The notes beneath the pieces were generated by a model that was not told the DNA's origin, searched no databases, and saw only the letters and a program-made list of their open reading frames with translations. A DNA stretch of 47,638 bases, taken from Myxococcota bacterium. Lineage in GTDB: Bacteria > Myxococcota_A > UBA796 > JAJRTE01. A program made the position numbers and the translations under genes. Positions 18,001 through 26,365 of this stretch are shown one piece after another. The stretch's first letter is position 1. Each line of letters starts with the position of its first letter. The DNA is taken from assembly GCA_024278455.1 (NCBI GenBank), contig JAJRTE010000030.1:1-47638 (forward strand). The letters are read 5' to 3'.

Positions 18001-21000
18001 GAACTGCAACGACCTGGCCGACGACGCGGACGCCACCCTCGACGCGACGACCAGGACGAAGTTCTACGCCGACTCCGACGGTGACGGCTTCGGCGACGAA
18101 AACGACCCTGGTGTCATGGCCTGTGATCCCCCGGACGGGTACGTGTCAGACCACGCGGACTGCAACGACAGCGCCGCCACGGTGAACCCAGCGGCCGTGG
18201 AAGTCTGCGACGACAGGGATACCGATGAAAACTGCAACGGTACGGCAGACAATGCAGACGCCACCGCATCGACCAGCTCCAAGACCACCTACTATCACGA
18301 CCTCGACACGGACGGTTATGGCGACAAGAACGCGCCTGGGCTCTACTGTGACAACCCCAGCACCAGCACCGATTGGTGGACGACCGACGATACCGATTGC
18401 TCCGATCGGAACGGCAGCGTCAACCCCGGGGCAACGGAAGTGTGCAACGGTGTAGACGACGATTGTGACGGCGCTGCCGATGGACCAGACTCCGCCGACG
18501 CACTCACCTGGTATGCCGACGTGGACGGCGACGGCTACGGCAATGCAGCGGTCAAGGTGACCGCCTGCAAGAAGCCGGATGGCTACACTTCCGACGGATC
18601 CGATTGCAACGACGACAATGCGGCCATGAATCCGGATGTCTTCGAGACGTGTGACGTGGCGAACACCGACGAAAATTGCAACGGGCTGGCCGATGACGAC
18701 GACCCCACCACGAAGCAAAGCACGAAGTCACGCTACTTCGTGGACTTGGACGGGGACGGGTACGGGAGAGATACCGACTCCGGGACCCTTTTCTGCGACC
18801 CCCCTGACGGCTACGTATCCTCCGCGGGCGACTGCAACGACAACAACCCCGATTTCAATCCCGCAGCCACTGAGACGTGCGACGATCCCACCGACTACAA
18901 CTGCGACGGCTCCACAAGCGCACAAGACGCCGACGGCGACACCTATTTCGCCTGCGAAGAGTGCGACGACCGGGACGCCTCGATCAACCCTGCCGCCAGC
19001 GAGATCTGCGACGGCAAGGACAACGATTGCGACGGCCTCGTCGACGATGCCGACAACGATACCATCCTCGACGGCCAGCCAATCTACTACGAAGACAAGG
19101 ACGGCGACGGCTACGGAGATCCCCTGACCGGAGAACGGTTCTGCACCGACCCCGCGACCGCCGATGTGGCAAGCTCGACAGTCGGAGGCGACTGCGACGA
19201 CACCAACGCCGACGCCTACCCGGAAGCCACGGAATACTGCAACGGCGTGGACGACGATTGCGACAACGTCATCGACGAATCCGATGCCGAGGACGCCAAC
19301 CTCTACTATGCCGATACGGATTCGGACGGCTATGGGGACGGTTTCTCGGTCGTCCGGGATTGTGCCCAACCGGCGGACACGGTCACCAATCATGATGACT
19401 GTGACGACTCGGACCCCAACACCCATCCGGGAGCCGTCGAGGACTGCTCCGACTTCGCGCTCGATCGCAACTGCAACGACCTGATCGGATGTGACGACCC
19501 GGCCTGTGGCAATGAAGTGGCCTGCCAGGCCGCCGAAGTCTGCGACAACGGCTCCGACGACGACGGCGACGGCTACTCCGATTGCGACGACCCGGATTGT
19601 GCTAACCATCCAGCCTGCGCCGCTCCCGCGTGTCCCGACGCCGACCTGGGCGCCATCGACCTGCCTCTCCTGGGCTACGGCAACACCGTGGGATTCGACA
19701 ACGACATGGCCGGCTCCTGCGGCGGTCAGGACGCCGAGGAACTCACTTTCTCCTGGACAGCCCCGGGCGACGGCTACTACGTGGTCAACACGCAGGGCTC
19801 CGCATTCGACACCCTCCTCTACGCCTTCGACGGATCCTGCGACGGACCCGAACTGGACTGCAACGACGACACCACGATCAACGGTGAGTCGGTCTATTCG
19901 TCCGAACTCATCCTCGCCCTGGTCGCGGGACAAAACGTCGTCATCGCCGTGGACGGCTTCGGCACGGAGGCCGGCGACTTCTCGATCGAGATCTACAGGA
20001 CGGAGGCCTTCGAATGCTCCGACGGCATGGACAACGACGAAGACGGCATGGCCGATTGCGATGACTCCGACTGCTCCAACGATGCCGCCTGTCTCGTCGA
20101 GGACTGCGTTGATGGCATCGACAACGATGGCGACAACGCCATCGACTGCCTGGACGACGATTGCACCAACGATCCATCATGCACCGCGTTCGCCTGTCCC
20201 GAAGCTGACCTGGGGTCCGACTTGCCCATCGTGGCCACCGGCGACACCGGCTCCGCGGGCAACGACCTGGCTGGCAGTTGCGGCGGCGCCCAGGCGCTCG
20301 ATTACGCCGTCTCCTGGACAGCGCCCGCGGACGGTACCTACCTGTTCTCCACCGAAGGGTCGAACTTCGATACCGTGCTCTACCTGCTCGACGGCGGGTG
20401 TACCGGTGCCACAGAAATCGCTTGCAACGACGACAAGGACTTGTCGGCAGGATACTACGCCGAGGTCACGGCCGACCTCACCCAGGGGCAGACCGTGGTG
20501 GTCGCCGTGGATGGATTCGACGCCGCCGAGTATGGCGCCTTCATCCTGTCCATCGCAGGCACGGAAACGGGATCCTGCACCGATGGGATAGACAACGACG
20601 GCGATGGTTCCACCGACTGCACCGACAGCGACTGTGCCAACGATTCCGCCTGCATGGTGGAAGACTGCAGCAACGGTATCGACGACGATGGCGACGGCCT
20701 CGCCGACTGTATCGACGACGACTGCGCCCTGGAACCGAATTGCCTGCAAACCTCCTGTCCGGACTTCGACCTGGGAACGCAGATCGGGAATGCCACGGCA
20801 ACAGGCTCCTCGGTAGGCGTCAGCAATGACTTCGCGAGCAGTCTGTGCAATGGAGGCGGCGAGGCCCCCGACGTCACGTTCGTCTGGACCGCCCCCACCG
20901 CCGGTACCTATGCGTTCGATACACAGGGGTCGGATTTCGACACGATCCTCTACTTCCTCGCCGGCAGTTGCGATGGCGGCGAGTTCGACTGCAACGACGA

Positions 21001-23530
21001 TGACGGCGGAACCATCCAATCAGGTTTGACCGCCTACTTCCAGGCAGGCGAAACGGCCATCATCGTCGTGGACGGCTACGGAACCGCCGCCGGCAACTAC
21101 GTCCTCAACATCCAGGGCACCGAGTCGGATGCCTGCGATGACGGCACCGATAACGACGGCGACGGACTCGTCGACTGCGATGACGACGATTGCGCCAATC
21201 AAAGCGCCTGCATCCTCGAGGACTGTTCCAACGGGTACGACGATGACGGCGACACGTTCATCGATTGCGTGGATCCCGAGTGTTCCTCCGACACCGCCTG
21301 CTACGGCTATGCCTGTCCTGCCGATGACCTCGGTTCGGCCCTGGGATCTCCCGTCGTGACGGCCACCACTGTCGGCGCAGGAAACGACCTCATGGGAGGA
21401 TGTGGGGGAAATCTCGGCGAAACAGCCGAGGACGCAGCCTTCTACTGGACCGCTCCCTCAGAAGGCATCTTCACCTTCGACACCCTCGGTTCCGATTTCG
21501 ATACCACCATGTACGCTCTCGCGGATTCGTGCTCCGGAGTCTCCCTGGCCTGCAACGATGACGCACAGGGTTCCAGCCAGTCGGAAATCGAACTGTACCT
21601 CACCCAGGGACAGGTCATCGTGCTCGTCGTGGATGGCTACTCGAGCCAGAATGCCGGAACTTTCCTCTTGAACATCGCCGCCCAGGAGTACGGCGCCTGT
21701 GCCGACGGCACCGACAACGACGGCGACGGACTCATCGACTGCGAGGACACTGACTGCGCAACTTCGCCCGATTGCACCTCGGAAGACTGCAGCAACGGCA
21801 TCGACGACGACTACGATGGACTCGTCGATTGCCTCGACGATGACTGCACCTCCGACAGTGCATGCGTAAGCTTCTCGTGCCCGGAAATCGAACTCGGAAG
21901 CACCGTCGGCGACAGCGTCGCTTCGGGCTCGACCGCAAACGCTGACGACACCTTCCTCCTCTCCTGCGGAGCAGGGGTAGCAGCCGACGTGGCTTTCGGC
22001 TGGACGGCACCCGCGGACGGCGACTACGTCATCGATACATTCGGGTCCGATTTCGACACCGTGCTCGGCGTCCTGGACGGAACCTGCTCCGGATCTTCGC
22101 TCGCCTGCAACGACCAGGGCAACAACGGCACATCCGACCAGTCGGAACTCGTGGTCAGCCTCCTCGCTGGCCAGTCGATCGTCATCGTGATCGACGGTTG
22201 GGACGGCACGAGCGGGTCCTATGTGCTCAACATCAACCCTCGAGCCGACGTGACACCCACACCGGCTCCCAGCGCCTATGATTTCACCTGCGCCGACGAG
22301 GACATCGGCACATCCATCGGATCTCCCGTCACAAGCGGAACCACCACCGGCGCAGATCATACGTTCGACAATCTTTGCTACGCCGAAGACGCACCGGACT
22401 GGGCCTACGCCTGGATAGCCCCTGCCACCGCAACCTACACCTTCAGCCTCCTCGGCACCGACTTCCTCCCAACCCTCTCCCTGAATGTGCCCTACCTCGG
22501 TGAGCCCTGCCCCGGTACGCTCTACGCATGCACGGAGCAATTCGCCACCGACACGCCCGCCGAAACCAGCCTCGCGCTCGGAACTGGCCAGGCCGTGATC
22601 GTCATCGTCAGTGCTCAAAACGCCCAGACAGGTTCGTTCACCCTGGACATCAGCCAGTCCGAAAGTGGATTCTGCGGAGACTTCGTCGACAACGACAGTG
22701 ATGGCATGATAGATTGTGATGACGACGACTGCCTGTTCGACGTCGAATGCCTCCAGGAAGACTGCACGGACGGCACCGACAACGATTTCGACTTCACGGT
22801 CGACTGCCGCGATTCCGATTGCGCCGGCCAGGGAACCTGTGGAACACCGTCGTGCCTCGACGACGACATCGGCTCCTACACAGGACAGCCGGTCTATGCG
22901 GGGACCATCACGAACGCCGGAAACGACTTCGACGGCTTCTGCGAAGGTGACTATGGAGACGATGTCGCGTTTTCGTGGACCGCGCCGCTGTCCACGACCT
23001 ACATCTTCTCCACCGAAGGCTCCGATTTCCCCGCCTCGGTCGGCTTCTTCGTCGACTACGGAGGCTCATCCTGTCCGGGAGAACTGATTGGGTGTGCCTT
23101 GTCTCCGGATGTCGGGACACCGGCCGCCGCGGAAGGCTGGATCGACGCCGGCACCCGGTTGAACATCATCGTCGACGACTACCAGTCCATGGGGGGCGAC
23201 TTCCTCTTCTCCATCTACGAGGATCCGAACGTCGACGTCACGTTCCAGGTCCTCGTGCCGGACAACACGCCGCCAACGGACACGATATACCTCACCGGAA
23301 GCGTCTCTACCCTGGGCGAATGGGCTCCCGCGGCCATTCCCATGACCGACATGGGTGGCAACCTCTGGACCACCACGGTCACCCTGGTCCGGGACACCTA
23401 TTTCGAGTACAAGTACACTCGCGGAAGCTGGACCACCGTCGAAAAGGACGCACTGGGCAACGACATCGACAATCGGGTGGGCTTCGCGGACTACACACAG
23501 ACCATCGACGACATCGTGGCGTCCTGGTAG
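15026..23530 (+). CDS. Giant lipoprotein: MopE-type metal-binding repeats, seven beta-sandwich modules, starch-binding-like C-terminus
   Basis: A 2,834-residue predicted surface lipoprotein. ATG 15026 follows GTGGAGG, and the signal KRIVVLGVLLFLPLWGMQ ends at a Cys in IGCSG, followed by GGDDD. Residues about 45-1,470 hold about 20 Cys/Asp-rich repeats of the MopE type (DxDGDGYG, then DCDD, NPGA, EVCD, DENCNGLADD), likely calcium or other metal sites crosslinked by disulfides. About residues 1,535-2,730 hold seven related beta-sandwich modules starting CPxxDLG and containing FxTxGSDFDTxLY and AVDGFG, like pre-peptidase C-terminal domains, mostly separated by Cys-Asp spacers. The last ~100 residues (TIYLTGSVSTLGEW...) resemble a CBM20 starch-binding domain. 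A role in adhesion or glycan binding is inference. Confidence 0.88.
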   Translation: MGGYAKRIVVLGVLLFLPLWGMQIGCSGTGGDDDTTATTSTPVSEIDIDGDGFSVEDGDCDDNDTASYPGADERCDGADNDCDGDVDENDALDATEWYPDLDADGYGGNESPVLSCDQPDAFVENSLDCNDDDPDVNPGEVEVCDEADLDNDCNGLADDEDPDVAESSQVLYYPDNDGDGDGDSGEAGTLFCDPPAGSATTNTDCDDTDPDVHAGAFEVCDAADKDEDCNGLADDNDPWVLPESKNTFYTDADQDGFGDVSADPTKACNQTKGLAPNNTDCDDTNAEINPAATEVCDADRVDEDCNGVADDDDAGTAASSKTELYTDADDDQFGDYLDGGTPGCHPSAGQATNNRDCDDTDASINPAAPEVCDPLGVDENCNTLANDDDPTTSADSRTTYYHDVDQDKYGSPTDSRLFCAAPSTGTDWWTSEDHTDCDDRDADINPAAVEYCNEVDDDCDGETDEDTAADATTWYLDHDLDGYGLTNQSVNACSKPAGYVSQPGDCDDTINAINPGAQEICDPDNVDEDCDGTSDDADDSVDPSTQTAYYPDADGDAYGDEDATPATFCDPQAGYVLDHSDCNDQSSDFNPGVSETDCADPNDYNCDGSVGATDADGDGFYACEECDDTNPAINPGAIEICDPDDVDEDCNDLADDDDPGTEPSSKKTYYVDGDGDGFGDAGDSGQLSCEPIEDRVADNTDCDDNDPAIKPTATEVCDAQGVDENCNGLADEADPTTSDASKTAYYHDVDQDGYGTTSGAELHCDDPSGSMDWWTADNTDCNDRNDEIYPSAPEECNGIDDNCDGNVDEDSAIDARTWYLDDDGDGYGSAVDKAVACSKPGGYVSIDGDCDDHDATVNPGAEEVCDSQGKDENCNGLAGDDDPDTSDASKTRYFPDADGDGYGDEDDPGSLFCQAPDGYVLDASDCNDADQAYNPGVVEDDCTDPNDYNCDGSTGYTDQDGDGYPACTDCDDENPAINPDAAEICDSDNIDENCNDLADDADATLDATTRTKFYADSDGDGFGDENDPGVMACDPPDGYVSDHADCNDSAATVNPAAVEVCDDRDTDENCNGTADNADATASTSSKTTYYHDLDTDGYGDKNAPGLYCDNPSTSTDWWTTDDTDCSDRNGSVNPGATEVCNGVDDDCDGAADGPDSADALTWYADVDGDGYGNAAVKVTACKKPDGYTSDGSDCNDDNAAMNPDVFETCDVANTDENCNGLADDDDPTTKQSTKSRYFVDLDGDGYGRDTDSGTLFCDPPDGYVSSAGDCNDNNPDFNPAATETCDDPTDYNCDGSTSAQDADGDTYFACEECDDRDASINPAASEICDGKDNDCDGLVDDADNDTILDGQPIYYEDKDGDGYGDPLTGERFCTDPATADVASSTVGGDCDDTNADAYPEATEYCNGVDDDCDNVIDESDAEDANLYYADTDSDGYGDGFSVVRDCAQPADTVTNHDDCDDSDPNTHPGAVEDCSDFALDRNCNDLIGCDDPACGNEVACQAAEVCDNGSDDDGDGYSDCDDPDCANHPACAAPACPDADLGAIDLPLLGYGNTVGFDNDMAGSCGGQDAEELTFSWTAPGDGYYVVNTQGSAFDTLLYAFDGSCDGPELDCNDDTTINGESVYSSELILALVAGQNVVIAVDGFGTEAGDFSIEIYRTEAFECSDGMDNDEDGMADCDDSDCSNDAACLVEDCVDGIDNDGDNAIDCLDDDCTNDPSCTAFACPEADLGSDLPIVATGDTGSAGNDLAGSCGGAQALDYAVSWTAPADGTYLFSTEGSNFDTVLYLLDGGCTGATEIACNDDKDLSAGYYAEVTADLTQGQTVVVAVDGFDAAEYGAFILSIAGTETGSCTDGIDNDGDGSTDCTDSDCANDSACMVEDCSNGIDDDGDGLADCIDDDCALEPNCLQTSCPDFDLGTQIGNATATGSSVGVSNDFASSLCNGGGEAPDVTFVWTAPTAGTYAFDTQGSDFDTILYFLAGSCDGGEFDCNDDDGGTIQSGLTAYFQAGETAIIVVDGYGTAAGNYVLNIQGTESDACDDGTDNDGDGLVDCDDDDCANQSACILEDCSNGYDDDGDTFIDCVDPECSSDTACYGYACPADDLGSALGSPVVTATTVGAGNDLMGGCGGNLGETAEDAAFYWTAPSEGIFTFDTLGSDFDTTMYALADSCSGVSLACNDDAQGSSQSEIELYLTQGQVIVLVVDGYSSQNAGTFLLNIAAQEYGACADGTDNDGDGLIDCEDTDCATSPDCTSEDCSNGIDDDYDGLVDCLDDDCTSDSACVSFSCPEIELGSTVGDSVASGSTANADDTFLLSCGAGVAADVAFGWTAPADGDYVIDTFGSDFDTVLGVLDGTCSGSSLACNDQGNNGTSDQSELVVSLLAGQSIVIVIDGWDGTSGSYVLNINPRADVTPTPAPSAYDFTCADEDIGTSIGSPVTSGTTTGADHTFDNLCYAEDAPDWAYAWIAPATATYTFSLLGTDFLPTLSLNVPYLGEPCPGTLYACTEQFATDTPAETSLALGTGQAVIVIVSAQNAQTGSFTLDISQSESGFCGDFVDNDSDGMIDCDDDDCLFDVECLQEDCTDGTDNDFDFTVDCRDSDCAGQGTCGTPSCLDDDIGSYTGQPVYAGTITNAGNDFDGFCEGDYGDDVAFSWTAPLSTTYIFSTEGSDFPASVGFFVDYGGSSCPGELIGCALSPDVGTPAAAEGWIDAGTRLNIIVDDYQSMGGDFLFSIYEDPNVDVTFQVLVPDNTPPTDTIYLTGSVSTLGEWAPAAIPMTDMGGNLWTTTVTLVRDTYFEYKYTRGSWTTVEKDALGNDIDNRVGFADYTQTIDDIVASW
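16154..19030 (+). repeat. Higher-order repeat of about 1,035 bp, three copies
   Basis: Within the giant gene five MopE units form a super-repeat. Markers recur at fixed distance: the codon for D of DWWT is at 16304, 17339 and 18371, and the VDENCN/TDENCN block starts at 16154, 17189 and 18221, giving periods of 1,035 and 1,032 bp. Each copy runs in the order DWWT unit, TWYxDxDxDGYG unit, PNDYNCDG unit and EECDD/TDCDD unit. The copies differ at many bases, so the duplications are old but in register. Confidence 0.85.
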
Positions 23531-23586
23531 AGCGACGGTCCACCCCACCTCGAGCCTGCACGCCAACACGCGCCGTTCCGACGAAG

Positions 23587-23615
23587 CCCGCCCCGGAGCG
23601 GGAGGGGGCGCCCCC
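23587..23615. terminator. GC-rich inverted repeats between convergent genes
   Basis: CCCGC...GCGGG and the adjacent perfect palindrome GGGGGCGCCCCC lie in the 132-base gap between the stops of two convergent genes. They could serve as a two-way terminator. No T-tract is evident. Confidence 0.35.
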
Positions 23616-23662
23616 CGCCGAGAGGGTGCAGGAAACGCATCCAGACCCATCCAGTCCGGGTC

Positions 23663-25894
23663 TCAGTCCAGGCAGCCCTGAACATCCGGGTCTTCGTCAT
23701 CACAGTCGTAGGCGGCCGGGTCGTATCCATTCGGCGCATCGTCGATCCAGCCCGGCCAGAACCAGTCGTTCCAACCATCCCCGTCCCGGTCCCAGCCACC
23801 GGCGTCCGGACCTCCATAGACACCGATGTCGGAACGGGACCCATCCGGGTCCAGGATGTCCGGATCCCCCGCGTCGATCAGCGGCGAATCGAGCGCCAAG
23901 TGGATGTCCGTGAATGTCCACAAGCCGGTTTCCTCGTCCCAGGTTGGCGCCACGAGGAAGGTCGGGTCGGCCGTTATGTTGGTCTCATCGAGGGTGAATC
24001 CGGAAACAGCCTCTCCGTCCGGGCTGTAGACGCACGACCGGGTGACCGTGATATCGGGATCTACCGCCGGATAACCCTGCACAATCCAAGCCTCGATCTC
24101 GTCCCCATTGTTGTAAGCGAAAATGCTGTTTCTCGCCGTCGCGTGACCATCCTCCATGTAGACCGAATCCACTGACAGGCCAGCCCCTCCGTTGCCCAGC
24201 ACGGCCACCTGGTCCAGATTCACCGCGCCACCATATTCCGCGCGAATTCCATCACCGGTGTTCCAAACCACCGTGACATGCGTCAGTGTCGAAGTTGCGC
24301 GGACCCCTGAGAAACTCCTGAGTGCAATGCCGCCGCCACCGTTGCGCTCCACAGTGGTCCAGGTCAGGTCCGCAACGCTCCCGTCTATTGTCATTCCCAC
24401 CCAACAGTTATCGATCACCGCGACCTGGGACACCGTCGCAGACCCGGACACAAACCATAGCCCACCGGAGTTCTCGTTCCCGGAGATCACGGACTGGGCC
24501 AGGGTTACGTCCGAGTTGAGCATCGTCATCGCACCCAAGCAGCCCCCCCACTGGAAGTCACATAGATTTCCGTCGACAACCACCCGGGTCAGAGTCGCAC
24601 TGGAACTCCACACATCCAACGCCGGCCCCTCGACGCCGTCATACTGCACCAGTTCACGTACGATGTTGTTTGCGATCGTGACGTCTGTGAGCACCAACAC
24701 GCTGTTCGACGCAGAAATGCCGCCACCGTATTGCGCAACGTTTTCTGTCACAATGAGGTTCTTGAGGGTGACAGACACCCCACTCAGATACAGGCCGCCT
24801 CCATAGTAGGAGGAAGATCCCCCCATGATGGTGAAACCATCCAGAAGCGTTCCAACTCCTTCGCCATTCGTGAATTGCATGACACTGCCAAGCTGCTCGG
24901 CATCGATCGTCGTGGCACTCGCCCCGTGGGTGGACCGGAGGGCGATCGCCTTGCCGTCCATGGTCAGTTCGTGCTCCAGGTAGGTCCCTGGTCCAACCCA
25001 AACCGTCTGACCATCGCCGGCCACATCCAGCGCGGCCTGGATGGTTTCCAGGGAATCAGGGCCAAGCCCGACGTGCGGATCCGGACCTTCCGTTCCGCCA
25101 CAATCCGCGTCGAGACCATCACCCGCAACATCCGTTGCCCCTGGGTACACCCCAGGATCGTCGTCGTCACAGTCGCCGCGAACGTCCGTGACACCGTCCA
25201 ACGGTCCGCACGATTCCACTGTTGTCTCTTCCGTCCCGAAGCCATCCCCATCGCCGTCCAACAGCCACTCCGTCGTCGGCAAGCCCTCGTCCACATCGCC
25301 GTCGCAGTCGTCGTCGAGTCCGTTGCAGGCCTCCTCGGCGGCCGGGTTCGCGTCCGCGCGCGTGTCGTCGCAGTCGCCATCGACCGCAGCGTAGCCGTCC
25401 GGAACCGCGCACGCTTCCGCCGTGTCGCTCGAGTCCCCGTACCCGTCTCCGTCCTGGTCGGCGTAGAAGGTGGTCGTGACACCCTCGTCCACTGCACCGT
25501 CGCAGTCGTCGTCCAGTCCGTTGCAGGTCTCCTCGGCGGCCGGGTTCGCGTCCGCGCGCGTGTCGTCGCAGTCGCCGGACACCGTTACGTAGCCCGCAGG
25601 GGCTTCGCACGCTTCCGCCGTGTCCTCCAGGGTGCCGTACCCGTCTCCGTCCTGGTCGGCGTAGAAGGTGGTCGTGACACCCTCATCCACATCGCCGTCG
25701 CAGTCGTCGTCGAGTCCGTTGCAGGTCTCGGGCCGTCCCGAGTCCCCGTCGGAACATGGGCCATTGCCATCTCCCGGGAAGCCGCCGTCATAGTCTTCGC
25801 AACTCGACTGACCTGTCCCAACGACGAGCGCGAGACAAGATGCCAAAATGAGTGGGAAACGGCCTCCGAAACGAGTGTGTCTGAACGTTTTCAT
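23663..25894 (-). CDS. Exported MopE-repeat / parallel beta-helix protein
   Basis: A 743-residue secreted protein. ATG 25894 follows GAGAAAGGAC. The signal sequence (FPLILASCLALVVG) is followed by GQSSC, a weak lipobox, so lipidation is unsure. About residues 50-250 hold four MopE units (CNGLDDDCDGDVDEG, FYADQDGDGYG), three of them nearly identical. From about residue 265 (SLETIQAALDVAGDGQTVWV) a right-handed parallel beta-helix of the polymorphic outer membrane/pectate-lyase type runs to about 640, with GGGLYLSG and GGISASNS coils. The C-terminal segment DRDGDGWNDWFWPGW and GYDPAAYDCDDEDPDVQ closes it. It is the divergent paralogue of the gene at 26366. Confidence 0.88.
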   Translation of the reverse strand: MKTFRHTRFGGRFPLILASCLALVVGTGQSSCEDYDGGFPGDGNGPCSDGDSGRPETCNGLDDDCDGDVDEGVTTTFYADQDGDGYGTLEDTAEACEAPAGYVTVSGDCDDTRADANPAAEETCNGLDDDCDGAVDEGVTTTFYADQDGDGYGDSSDTAEACAVPDGYAAVDGDCDDTRADANPAAEEACNGLDDDCDGDVDEGLPTTEWLLDGDGDGFGTEETTVESCGPLDGVTDVRGDCDDDDPGVYPGATDVAGDGLDADCGGTEGPDPHVGLGPDSLETIQAALDVAGDGQTVWVGPGTYLEHELTMDGKAIALRSTHGASATTIDAEQLGSVMQFTNGEGVGTLLDGFTIMGGSSSYYGGGLYLSGVSVTLKNLIVTENVAQYGGGISASNSVLVLTDVTIANNIVRELVQYDGVEGPALDVWSSSATLTRVVVDGNLCDFQWGGCLGAMTMLNSDVTLAQSVISGNENSGGLWFVSGSATVSQVAVIDNCWVGMTIDGSVADLTWTTVERNGGGGIALRSFSGVRATSTLTHVTVVWNTGDGIRAEYGGAVNLDQVAVLGNGGAGLSVDSVYMEDGHATARNSIFAYNNGDEIEAWIVQGYPAVDPDITVTRSCVYSPDGEAVSGFTLDETNITADPTFLVAPTWDEETGLWTFTDIHLALDSPLIDAGDPDILDPDGSRSDIGVYGGPDAGGWDRDGDGWNDWFWPGWIDDAPNGYDPAAYDCDDEDPDVQGCLD

Positions 25895-26365
25895 GCTCTA
25901 GTCCTTTCTCCCATGTCGGTGGTCATCGCGGAGCCCGAGGTGAAGGCATGGGCCATTCGCCTGCTCCATGCGTGGGAGCAAGGGCAAGGAATGTGCCGTT
26001 GGCATACACGGGGGCGAGGGCTGTGGTATCTTGGTTTCTGGTGCTCTGTGTGTCTGCCTGTCGGCCCGCCGACATGAAGGTTGGACCAACCTTGTGGGCG
26101 TTTCGACACCTGTTGTTCTGCATGGTTGCAGTTTGGACCCCGGCTCCGGGTTTCGTGGTTCGCCGGATTGGGACACCCATCGAGCGGGCTCCGACCGGAA
26201 GCCCCATCAGACTTGACGGCCCTGCCGCCAGGGTTACACTGGACCATGCGCGAAGCGGCCTCCTCTCACCGCGCCGCCGGCACCACCGCTCGGCGCTCGG
26301 TGCCCCGCCGGGAGATGGGGGCCGGCAGCGCGAGGGATTTAGTGGTAGCGGCTCGAGGTGACAGG
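25895..26365. promoter_or_regulatory. Divergent intergenic region with a 17-bp perfect palindrome
   Basis: This 471-base gap separates the start codons of the two MopE/beta-helix paralogues and must hold both promoters. AAGGTTGG-A-CCAACCTT at 26077-26093 is a perfect inverted repeat with 8-bp arms, well placed to be an operator shared by both genes. No confident -35/-10 boxes were picked and no gene is supported here. Confidence 0.4.
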
